Positions 1 to 9,000 of a stretch of DNA of 19,686 nucleotides are shown here, in pieces. The stretch's first letter is position 1, and each line of letters opens with the position of its first letter. A program made the translations under genes and the position numbers. The notes under the pieces are model-generated. The model was given only the letters and a program-made list of their open reading frames with translations. It ran no database searches and was not told the DNA's origin. The DNA comes from CBDUEV01 sp965366365 (GTDB lineage: Bacteria; Actinomycetota; Acidimicrobiia; Spongiisociales; JAENVV01), in assembly GCA_965366365.1 (NCBI GenBank), contig CBDUEV010000049.1, forward strand, positions 1 to 19,686, read 5' to 3'.

Positions 1-120
1 TCAGCATCGCCGAGTCCCCTCTCGCCTCGATACCGCTCGCCTCCATCCCGCTCGCTTCCATCAGCATCGCCGAGTCCCCTCTCGCCTCGATACCGCTCGC
101 CTCCATCCCGCTCGCCTCCA
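1..120 (+). repeat. 60-bp tandem duplication at the window edge
   Basis: Bases 1-60 and 61-120 are identical except T56 versus C116, a synonymous GCT/GCC alanine change. The unit encodes 20 residues: SIAES followed by three PLASI. It starts exactly at the window edge, so further copies may lie upstream. Confidence 0.95.
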
Positions 121-1277
121 TCGGGGGATGGACCGCCGTCCTCGAAGGCACCGACCTGGCTGGGACTCCGCTCCAGACGGTGACCCTGGCCGATCTCAGC
201 GCGGGCGATCTCGCCTCGATCACTCTGGCGGACATCAGCGTCCAAGGGTCGCCGCTGGCCTCGATCACCCTCCCTTCGATCGCCCTTGGCTCCGCCTCGG
301 TGTCCCAGATCGACACCACACAGGACCTGTGTTCGCTGCCCGAGCTGGCCCCGTACGAGTGTCAGCCGGCGACCACGACTCTGCTCGACCTCGAGGTACA
401 AGGCGCTCCCCTCGCCTCCATCCCGCTGGCATCCATCCCGCTCGCCTCCATCGACCTCGCCTCGACCCCATTGGCCTCCATTCCCCTCGCCTCCATCCCG
501 CTGGCGTCGATTCCGCTCGCCTCCATCCCGCTGGCATCCATCGACGTGGAGGGGGCGCCGCTGGCGTCCATCCCCCTCGCGTCGATCACCCCCGGAAGCA
601 CCCCTCTCGCCTCCATCGATCTTTTGGGAGCGCCGCTGGCCTCGATTCCGCTTGCTTCCATCCCGCTCGCCTCGATACCCCTGGCGTCCATCGACATCGC
701 CGACGGCTCCCTCTGCGATTACCTGACGGACGCCGACCCCGCCTTCAGCTGCGCCGGACTGGGGCTCGACGAAACCACGGATGGAATCGCCGACCTCATC
801 GCTCGACTCGCTGCGGCATCGCCGAGCAGCACCATCGCCGATTCCCCGCTGGCGTCGATACCCCTCGCCTCCATCGACGTCGCCGACGCCCCGCTCGCCT
901 CGATACCCCTCGCCTCGATCGACCTCGCCGGCACGCCGTTGGCGTCGATCCCCCTGGCGTCGATCGACCTTGGTGGCGTGGCGTTCTGCGATTTCCTCGG
1001 CTCCGACGCCACGGGGACCGCGTGGTGCACCGCCCTCGGGATCGATGGCTCCGAGACGCTGCTCGAGCTGGCGGTGGCAATCGAGACGGCAGGATCGACG
1101 ATCGCCGATACCCCCTTGGCCTCGATCCCTCTGGCGTCGATCCCTCTGGCGTCCATTCCCCTGGCCTCGATAGATCTCGCCACCACCGAGTTGGCGGGGA
1201 CCCCGCTGGCTTCGATTCCGCTCGCCTCCATCGACATCCTCGGATCCCCCTTGGCCTCGATCCCACTCTCCTCGATC
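3..1277 (+). repeat. PLASI pentapeptide repeat array with cysteine-pair spacers
   Basis: There are 35 exact PLASI copies plus variants (PLSSI, TLADI, DLAST, TPGST) in residues 1-425. The DNA unit is 15 bp. Copies differ mostly at synonymous sites (CTC/CTG, GCC/GCG/GCT/GCA, TCC/TCG, ATC/ATT/ATA), so the protein motif is what is conserved. Read as A-S-I-P-L, it fits the pentapeptide-repeat pattern, with small Ala at i-2 and hydrophobic Ile at i. Blocks of one to five repeats often end in I-D and are followed by short linkers such as EGAPL, AGTPL or LGAPL. Four non-repeat spacers carry Cys pairs: 110/120, 238/250, 329/342 and 431/437. A right-handed quadrilateral beta-helix is inferred. Confidence 0.85.
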
Positions 1278-4200
1278 GCCGGCGTCGCCACCTGCGACGT
1301 CATCACCGAATGCCCGACGCTCGGCGACGCCGTTGCCCTTGGCGCTGTGGTGGCCGGAGCCCAACTCGGCGATCTGGAGGGGGCGTTCGGCCCCATCACG
1401 TACGGGGAACTCGTCGAGGCCCTCACTCTGGCCTTCATTCTGGGTGACGGCACCTTCGGCGATACCACGGAGTTCGGCGAACTCACCTTTGGCCAACTCA
1501 TCATGTCCCTGCTCCTGGCGTCGGACTACCCGTGGGAGGAACTCGACCTCGACGCCCTCGGCGTTCAGGAGTTCGCAGCCGACAATTTCGTGCAGTACTC
1601 GGTCGAGTTCGACCTCGACGGCAACGGTCCCCCACTGTCCACGAAGGCGACGGTGTCGCTCCCCGGCGAATTCTTGTATGTCGAAGGCTCGGCCGGCACC
1701 CGGGCCGGCGGCACGGCACCCGACTTCATCCCGATCGGCGACCCGGAGATCTCCGAGGAGGCAGACGGCTCCGAGACCCTGACCTTCGACCTCGGAGAGC
1801 TTGTGCCCGGCCGGGAGTATCGCCTGGAGTACCTGGCGGTGCCGGCCCTGCGGCTCGGCTCCTTCGACACCGCAGCCACTGTCGAGGTTGCTGGGCTGGC
1901 TCCTCAGCAGGCCGATTCGTCCACCGCCGGGGTGACCGTGATCGAGGCCGCTTCCACCGACGCCGACGACCCCGCCGCGCCGGCGCCCGTTGCGGCAGAC
2001 ATCCTCTATCTCGGTACCATCTCGAGCATCGGAGACACCGACTACTTCCAGGTTCCCGCTCCGCCGGCCGGCTACCGGGTGGCCGTTTTCCTCTCGAACC
2101 TCGACAGTGACGCCGACCTTGTGATGTATCGACCGGCCACGGCCCCACTCCCCAACACCCGTGCGGTTCCGCTCAGCGGCGTCCCCGTCGAGGACGACGG
2201 CGTCGACTACTCGTTCAACAGCACCGAGGAGGGCGACACCTTGGCCGACATCGGCCTGCTGGCTGCTCCGCTCGCCTCCATCTCGACCAACCGAGGCGAC
2301 GGATCGGAGGAAGCGTCCGCCATATCCGATGCCGATCCGCTCACTATTCAGGTGACGGGCTACAACGGCGACACCAGTGACGAACCGTACGTTCTCCGTG
2401 TCAAGATCGCTCCGGAGGTTCCGACCCCTCAGTGCTCGCCGCGCACGTTCCCCTTCGGTGTGGCCCCCGGTGGCCCCGCCGCCGTTGCCATCGACGACGC
2501 CGCCTTGCCGGCGGATCTCAACGCGCTGTACCTGATCAACTGGGAACGACTCGCCGCCACCGAAGGAACGGATACGACCGGCGAGCTCTACGCCGATACG
2601 ATCCTCGCCGAGCTCGTCGGTTCCACCACCGATCCCGCCATCCCGGGGCTCGTCGACCGCCCTGACCTGGGCATCACCGGGCTCGTTCTTCCCGTCGAAC
2701 ACATCGCCGACTACTCGGCTTGGGATGCCAACCCCTGCGATCCTGCGGCCGCCAACGCAGTCGGAGCGCAGATCGTTGACGCGGTGGCGTCGATCGCCGC
2801 ACTCCGACCCACCCTGCGCTATGTGACCATCGTCGGGTCGGATGAAGTCATTCCCTTCCACCGCAAGCCTGATCTCACCAGCATCGCCAACGAGTCCACG
2901 TTCGTCGACGAGTTCAGCGACAACGCCCTCTTTGGCTCGGCTGTGACCCGGCACTTCCTGTCCGACGACCCCTACGCAGACCTGGATCCGATCCGGTGGC
3001 TCGACCGCTACCTCAATGTGCCCGACCTGGCCGTAGGACGCCTCATCGAAGACGGCAGCGACATCCTCGGCGCCATTCGGACCTTCAACCAGTTCGACGG
3101 GCTGCTCGATCCCCAGACGGCTCTGACGACTGGCTACGACTTCCTCTATGACGGATCGGTGGCGGTCGACGACGCGCTCAGCGCCTACGTGCCGACCGCG
3201 AACGCTCTGCTGGACGATGTTGGTCTCGACCCGGCGCTGACGTGGGGATTGATCGAACTGCGCGACGCACTCGGTCTCGACGACGCCACCCCCGACCTGC
3301 CCGATGTGGCCGCCCTCAACATGCACTACGACTTCGACGAGGCGTTGCCATCCAAGGGCGACGCCACCGGCGACAGCGTCAACGATCTCTTCGACGTCAC
3401 CCAGATCGCCGGCCTCGATCAGGCGGGCAGCGTGTATTTCTCAGCAGGATGCCACTCCGGCCTGAACGTCGCCGATGTTGCGGTCGCCGCCGGGCTCCCC
3501 TCCCAGGACTGGGCCCAGACCCACGCGGAGAACGGGGCGATCTATGCCGCCCAGACCGGCTACGGGTACGGCGACACGGTCACGGTCGCCCTCACGGAGA
3601 AGCTGATGGCCCAGTTCGCCCGCAATCTCGACGGCACCATGACCATCGGGCAAGCCATGACGTTCGCCAAGCAGCAGTATTTCTCGGATCTCGGGCTGTA
3701 TGGCGTGTACGACGAGAAGGCGCTTCAGGAGGCCACCGTTTACGGGCTGCCCATGTACCGCATAGGCAGCGGCCCCTCGGCTCAGCCGCTTCCGCCCCTC
3801 GACACCTCGCTCGACCCGGCGACCGGACTCCGGGTGGCTTCGATCAGCATGGCGCCGGCCATCGAGCAGACGCCCACCGTGAACGGAGACCTGTTCTCCG
3901 TCGACGGCGACACGCAGTTCGTCCACTACCGCCCGATTCAGCCGATCGCCAGACTGGACGTCACTCAGCCTGACCTCCTGGCGCACGGCGCCCTCCTCAC
4001 CAGCCTGACCACGACGGATCTCGTGGATGTCGACATCGCCTTCGGCAGACCGATCATCGACCTGGCCAGCATCGAGCCCGAGGTCGAGACCGATGAGATC
4101 GTTTTCCCAACCACTTTCGCCAACGTCTCCCTGTACAACGCTCCCCCGGGCGCCGACACGGTCGGCCCGGCCGAGGAACGCCAGCAGTTGAATGTGATCG

Positions 4201-5957
4201 TCGGTCAATTCACTTCGCCGGCCGACGGCTCGACGCTCGGAACGGAGCGCCTGTTCAACTCTTTCGAGACCGAGGTGTTCTATGCGGATCCCGACGACCA
4301 GGATTTCACTCAGCCGTCACTGACGCTCATCCAGGCCGGTCTGGTGGGCAACCACGCCAGCTTCTCCGTGACGACCACCGACGACGGCAAGGCGGATGGC
4401 GTCAAGCGGGTCCTGGCGCTGTACCGGAGCAGCATCGACGCTGGAACCGGCGAGGCCGAATGGATCGGGGTCGACCTCGTCCAGTCAGGCGAGACATGGA
4501 CCGGTGGCGGTCCGGTGGATCCAAGTGCCCTCATCGATGGGAAGCTCGGTTACATGATCCAAGCCGTGGACGCCTCCGGCAACGTCGGTGTTTCAACCTT
4601 CAAAGGCCTCTTCCACCAGGCCGAGGAGATCCCCCCGCCTCCCGCTGGCGACCCCTCCGAGCCGGGCACCCAGGTGGAGATCACGGGAACGCCTGGCGAG
4701 AACGGCTGGTATCTCGATGAGGCGAGCATCATCGTCACCGAGCCGGCCGGGGTCACCTACCAATACTCCGTGAACGGTTCACCCTTCCAGCCGGTACCCA
4801 CCGACGGGTTCGTCGTCACCCGAGAAGGCGTGAACATCGTGGTGATCCGCGGCTCCGACGGCTCGGAGGTGACCTTCGGTGTCCTCATCGACACCAGCGA
4901 CCCACTCATTCTCATCCAGTCCCCGCTCGAGGGAGGCATCGTCGAGCAGGGGTCCGGCGCCACCGCGCGGTACGAGTGCCTCGACGCCGGGTCCGGCGTC
5001 AGCGAATGCGTCGGCTCGGTCCCCGCCGGCGATCCCATCCCTGATGCGAACCTCGGATCTCAGACGCTGACCGTCTCCGCCTCCGACAACGCCGGCCGAT
5101 CCAGCACGGCGACGCATCACTACACCGTGGTATCCGGCTTGGTGCTGAGCGGACCACCCGATCCTATCCCGGTCGGAGAGGTGGCCCAGCTGACCACGGT
5201 GATCACCGACTCACCCGGCGACGAAGTCGTTTCCTGGGATTGGGAATCCGACGGCATCTTCGACGAGAGCTGCGGCACATCGGATACGGCCACATGCACG
5301 ATTTCGCCCAGTGCCGAGGACGGCCAGTTGGACGTGACCGGCACGCACGTCTACGAGGAGGCCGGCGTGTACTCGGTCACCGTGCAGGTCGAGCATGGCG
5401 GTGGTTACGTCCAGACAGCACAATTCGAATTCGTCGTCGTGTACGACCCCGACGGCGGGTTCGTGACGGGAGGCGGATGGTTCGACTCGCCCGCCGAGGC
5501 CTACACGCCTGACGACGGAACCGACCTCTCCGATGACCAAGCCGGCAAAGCCTCCTTTGGCTTCGTTTCCAAGTACAAGCGCGGTCGGAGCGCCCCAAGC
5601 GGAAATGCCTCGTTCCGACTCGAAACCGCCGGGTTCCGATTCAGGTCCCTGGAGCACGAGTGGCTCGTCATCTCGAATGCCCGAGCTCGATTCCAGGGAA
5701 TCGGTCTCTTCGAAGACGAGCCGCCTCGCCTCTACCACTTCCGCATCACCGTCCTGGATGCCGATGTCAACGACAGCGACCCCTTCGAAGAGGATCGATT
5801 CCGCATTCGGATCTGGACCGAAGGTGTCGACGAGAGCGGTGCCTTGGTCGAGTATGTCTTCTACGACAACGGCTACGGCCGGGCCGATGGGCTCGACGAA
5901 GGTGGAACCACAGCCCTCGGAGGCGGCTCGATCGTCATCCACAAGCCCAACACGTGA
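3..5957 (+). CDS. Giant secreted PLASI-repeat protein with C25-like peptidase domain (5' end missing)
   Basis: The frame is open from base 3 to the TGA at 5955-5957 (1984 residues visible). The true start and any signal peptide lie upstream, so the GTG at 180 is only an internal codon. Residues count from base 3. Order: PLASI repeat array (1-425) with Cys-pair spacers; beta-rich region (about 530-650); PPC-like domain (about 655-805, D-T-D-Y-F near its start); clan-CD cysteine peptidase of C25/gingipain type (about 810-1256). In the peptidase, the strand YVTIVGSDEVIPF precedes a candidate catalytic His1108 (NMHYD) and Cys1150 (SAGCHSG). Beta domains (1257-1540), two Ig-like domains (1541-1710), a PKD-like domain (WDWESDG, about 1740-1815) and a beta module starting FVTGGGWFDSP (1820-1984) follow. 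That last module resembles one recurrent in secreted bacterial proteins; I believe it is called post-COAP-1. No LPXTG or C-terminal membrane helix is seen. An extracellular peptidase/adhesin is inferred; substrate unknown. Confidence 0.85.
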   Translation, partial: SIAESPLASIPLASIPLASISIAESPLASIPLASIPLASIGGWTAVLEGTDLAGTPLQTVTLADLSAGDLASITLADISVQGSPLASITLPSIALGSASVSQIDTTQDLCSLPELAPYECQPATTTLLDLEVQGAPLASIPLASIPLASIDLASTPLASIPLASIPLASIPLASIPLASIDVEGAPLASIPLASITPGSTPLASIDLLGAPLASIPLASIPLASIPLASIDIADGSLCDYLTDADPAFSCAGLGLDETTDGIADLIARLAAASPSSTIADSPLASIPLASIDVADAPLASIPLASIDLAGTPLASIPLASIDLGGVAFCDFLGSDATGTAWCTALGIDGSETLLELAVAIETAGSTIADTPLASIPLASIPLASIPLASIDLATTELAGTPLASIPLASIDILGSPLASIPLSSIAGVATCDVITECPTLGDAVALGAVVAGAQLGDLEGAFGPITYGELVEALTLAFILGDGTFGDTTEFGELTFGQLIMSLLLASDYPWEELDLDALGVQEFAADNFVQYSVEFDLDGNGPPLSTKATVSLPGEFLYVEGSAGTRAGGTAPDFIPIGDPEISEEADGSETLTFDLGELVPGREYRLEYLAVPALRLGSFDTAATVEVAGLAPQQADSSTAGVTVIEAASTDADDPAAPAPVAADILYLGTISSIGDTDYFQVPAPPAGYRVAVFLSNLDSDADLVMYRPATAPLPNTRAVPLSGVPVEDDGVDYSFNSTEEGDTLADIGLLAAPLASISTNRGDGSEEASAISDADPLTIQVTGYNGDTSDEPYVLRVKIAPEVPTPQCSPRTFPFGVAPGGPAAVAIDDAALPADLNALYLINWERLAATEGTDTTGELYADTILAELVGSTTDPAIPGLVDRPDLGITGLVLPVEHIADYSAWDANPCDPAAANAVGAQIVDAVASIAALRPTLRYVTIVGSDEVIPFHRKPDLTSIANESTFVDEFSDNALFGSAVTRHFLSDDPYADLDPIRWLDRYLNVPDLAVGRLIEDGSDILGAIRTFNQFDGLLDPQTALTTGYDFLYDGSVAVDDALSAYVPTANALLDDVGLDPALTWGLIELRDALGLDDATPDLPDVAALNMHYDFDEALPSKGDATGDSVNDLFDVTQIAGLDQAGSVYFSAGCHSGLNVADVAVAAGLPSQDWAQTHAENGAIYAAQTGYGYGDTVTVALTEKLMAQFARNLDGTMTIGQAMTFAKQQYFSDLGLYGVYDEKALQEATVYGLPMYRIGSGPSAQPLPPLDTSLDPATGLRVASISMAPAIEQTPTVNGDLFSVDGDTQFVHYRPIQPIARLDVTQPDLLAHGALLTSLTTTDLVDVDIAFGRPIIDLASIEPEVETDEIVFPTTFANVSLYNAPPGADTVGPAEERQQLNVIVGQFTSPADGSTLGTERLFNSFETEVFYADPDDQDFTQPSLTLIQAGLVGNHASFSVTTTDDGKADGVKRVLALYRSSIDAGTGEAEWIGVDLVQSGETWTGGGPVDPSALIDGKLGYMIQAVDASGNVGVSTFKGLFHQAEEIPPPPAGDPSEPGTQVEITGTPGENGWYLDEASIIVTEPAGVTYQYSVNGSPFQPVPTDGFVVTREGVNIVVIRGSDGSEVTFGVLIDTSDPLILIQSPLEGGIVEQGSGATARYECLDAGSGVSECVGSVPAGDPIPDANLGSQTLTVSASDNAGRSSTATHHYTVVSGLVLSGPPDPIPVGEVAQLTTVITDSPGDEVVSWDWESDGIFDESCGTSDTATCTISPSAEDGQLDVTGTHVYEEAGVYSVTVQVEHGGGYVQTAQFEFVVVYDPDGGFVTGGGWFDSPAEAYTPDDGTDLSDDQAGKASFGFVSKYKRGRSAPSGNASFRLETAGFRFRSLEHEWLVISNARARFQGIGLFEDEPPRLYHFRITVLDADVNDSDPFEEDRFRIRIWTEGVDESGALVEYVFYDNGYGRADGLDEGGTTALGGGSIVIHKPNT

Positions 5958-5989
5958 CCGCGCTGGTCGTCCGTCGCGCGGCCCTATTT
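5958..5989 (+). terminator. Possible terminator hairpin after the giant gene
   Basis: Directly after the TGA stop, CCGCGC (5958-5963) pairs perfectly with GCGCGG (5976-5981) across a 12-nt loop. The sequence CCCTATTT follows. The stem is GC-rich, but the U-tract is weak, so this may be an intrinsic terminator or just a 3' hairpin. Confidence 0.4.
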
Positions 5990-6013
5990 CGCGCTCTCAC
6001 CGGCGTGGCCCGG

Positions 6014-6019
6014 TAGCCT
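6014..6019 (+). promoter_or_regulatory. Candidate -10 box TAGCCT of the cyclase gene
   Basis: TAGCCT, preceded by GG, fits the actinobacterial TANNNT -10 pattern. It lies 24 nt before the ATG at 6044, in the 86-bp gap after the giant gene. No convincing -35 was found. Similar GTAG-type boxes precede the two genes of the 10683-10827 gap. Confidence 0.35.
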
Positions 6020-6043
6020 CTGGGCAGCGACCGAACAGGCGGG

Positions 6044-9000
6044 ATGGCAGACCAGTCGTGGAATCAGCAATATGCGCTCTACCTGCCGCGCACGCTCGTG
6101 GAATGGCAGCTGGCGGAGGAAGCGGCCCCCATCTTCGAGGACGAGGGCACTTTCCTCCTCGTCGACATCTCCGGCTTCACGGCCCTCTCAGAGCTGCTGG
6201 CCGACAAAGGCAAGGTCGGAGCCGAAGAGGTCACCGAAATCCTCAACGGCGCCTTCACGGAGCTCCTCGACATCGTCATGGAGGACGGCGGCGATCTTCT
6301 GCGGTTTGGCGGCGACGCCCTGTTCAACCTGTACCGGGGCCCGGGCCACGCCGCGCGGGCGTGTCGATCGGCGCTCGACATGAGAGACGCCCTGGACGAT
6401 TTCCAGCGGCAGTCCAGTCCCACCCCTTTGGAGATGTCGGTGGGAGTCGCCACCGGGCCTATCCATGGCTTCCTGGCCGGAACCGATTCGCGGGAGCTCC
6501 TGTTCGTGGGCCCCACGGCATCCGAGGTAGTCCGCCTCCAGGACGCCGCTCACGCTGGACAGATCCTGGCCAGCGAGGCCACCGTGGAACAGGTCGGCGA
6601 CTCGTTCTTTGGTGACGAGGTTCATGGGGGACGAATCCTCGACAACGACCCTGACCCCGACGACGACGTTCCCATCGACGATCTCACCGCCGTCAGTCAC
6701 ATCGACCTGGCCTCGTTCGTACCGAGCCAGCTCCGGAGCCATGTCTCCTTGGCCTTCAACGAAGGAGAGCACCGACCCGCCACGATCGGGTTCGTGCGTT
6801 TCACCGGCACCGACGCCTTGTTCGCGGCGGGGACGATCGAGGAGGTAGCCGGAGCTCTCGACACGCTCGTGCGCATAGCCCAGGAGGCGGCCCTGCGGAA
6901 CGGTGTGACGTTCCTGGCGTCAGACGTCAACCGAGACGGCGGCAAGCTGATCTTGACCACGGGCGTCCCGAACAGACAAGAAGGACAGGGCGAACGTATG
7001 CTGCGATGCCTCCGGGACATCGTCGACGCGGCTCCTCCGCTGCCGGTCCACATCGGGGTGGCACGAGGTCACATCTTCGCAGGAGACCTTGGGGCGAGGT
7101 TCCGCCGGGTCTATACCGTGATGGGCGATTCGGTGAACCTGGCCGCCCGTCTCGCCGCCCAGGCCGAAGCCGGCGAGATCCTCGTGACGAGCAGAGCACT
7201 GGACCGCTCAGATGCCGCCTGGGAGACCGTCCAGCGCGAGCCGATCGAATTGAAGGGGAAGACGAAACCGGTCGCTCCGCTATCCGTCGGTGCCCTCATC
7301 GAGGTGGACGCAGCACGCCACGACACCGTCTTCGCCCTGACCGGACGCGATAGCGAACTCGAGGAACTGCTCCGCCTCGCCCGGGAAGCAGCGTCAGACC
7401 ACGGGCGCGTCATCGAGCTCGTCGGACCGGCAGGCATCGGAAAGACCCGGCTCATCGAAGAGGTCGCTGCCCGCCTCGGCGCCATGTTCGAGTGCCTGTA
7501 CCTCGACTCCGAGCAGTATGAAGCCTCGACGCCGTACTTCGTGGCCGGGCGGCTCCTCAAGAAGCTCCTAGACATCAAGCGTCGGAGTCCCGACGAGGTC
7601 GGTGAGGATCTGGCGGCCGCGGTCGGCTCGCAGTTCCCTCAGCTTCTGCCGTGGGTACCGTTGCTCGCCGATGTGTTGGGCGCTACATCGAGCAACACCG
7701 CCGAGGTGGATACGCTGGCCGAGAAGTTCCGCGACGCCAAGGTCCGCGAAACCGTGGTCGAGCTTCTCCGTCTCCGACTCCGAGGCCCTACCCTGCTCGT
7801 GGTCGATGACATTCACTGGATCGACGATTCGTCTGGGTCGATCCTGGAGGCCATTGCGGCGGCTGCTCCCACCGAGCCGTGGGTGCTCGTCCTCACCGGA
7901 CGGCCCAGCGCCGACACCCCCATCGAGATCGACAACGCCACGACGATCGCCCTAGGCCCTTTGTCGGACGAGGGCGCCCTCGACTTGATCGTCCGGGCCG
8001 CTCCATCCCACCTTCCGTTGCCGATCGCACAGGCGATCGCCCAGAGGTCCGGCGGCAACCCCTTCTTCTTGGTCGAGCTGGCCAAGGGCGGGGCGACTCT
8101 CGACCAGAGCGAGCTGCCCGAAACCATCGAGGCGGTCACCCTCGCCTCGATCGATCGGCTGGAACCACGCGACCGGAGGCTTCTTCGCACTGCCTCCGTG
8201 TTCGGTGAACGATTCGCCCTCGACCTCGTCGCCGATGCGGTGTCCGATCTCGGACCTCTCGCCGAGGACATCGGCGCCTGGAACCGCCTCGACTCCTTCT
8301 TGACGATCGACGCCACCGGACGGGTCCACTTTCGACAGGCCATCGTGAGGGATGTCGCCTACCAAGGACTCTCCTTCAGACGTCGCCGCGAACTCCATGC
8401 AGCAGTGGGCAACGCCTTGGAGCGGCGAGCACGCCGGAGGCCGGAGCGATACGCGGAGCTGCTCTCCCTCCACTTCCATCGTGCCGAGATCAGAGACAAA
8501 GCGTGGCAGTACTCCGTGATGGCCGCCGACCGAGCAGCCCAGAAGCACGCGGGGGCCGAGGCGGTCACCCTCTACCGCCGGGCTTTGGCGGCTGCCAGGC
8601 ATCTCGAGGAACTCGACGTTGCCGAGCTCGTCAGGGTCAACGAAGCGCTTGGCGACGCCTGCGATCTGGTTGGGCTGTACGGCGACGCCGACCAGGCTTA
8701 CGACGACGCCTTGGCGCTGGCTCAGGACGACCCCAGCGCTCCGGGACGGCTCCTCCGGAAGAAGGGTTTCGTCCAGATCAGCCAAGGCGACCTCGATGGT
8801 GCCGAGAAGCTGCTCGAGCAGTCACTCGAACGCCTCCCCAACGACGACCATCCCTCGATTCGTGCTGAGCGCTTGGAAACCGAGATCGCCATCGCCGGGC
8901 ACCATTTTCGGCGGGGACAATATGAGGCATGTGTCGAGTGGTGCTCCAATGCGCTCGACCTGGCGAACGGCGACCCACGGTACGAGCGAGAGACGGCGCA

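Noticed and set aside
180..182. GTG at 180 as the start of the giant gene
   Set aside because: The same frame is open to the window edge and already encodes PLASI repeats upstream; no Shine-Dalgarno precedes the GTG.
1..1280. Possible CRISPR array or non-coding satellite
   Set aside because: Repeats are 15-bp coding units with synonymous drift and an intact reading frame, without equal-length unique spacers.
128..1447. 439-codon plus-strand frame with Arg/His/Pro-rich repeats
   Set aside because: A frame-shifted shadow of the PLASI repeats with unnatural composition. The giant gene frame continues through and well beyond it.
265..1504. Long minus-strand frames rich in MEASG/IEARG repeats opposite the PLASI array
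   Set aside because: They are the antisense reading of the repeats, which contain no stop in these frames. No ribosome site or family resemblance was seen.
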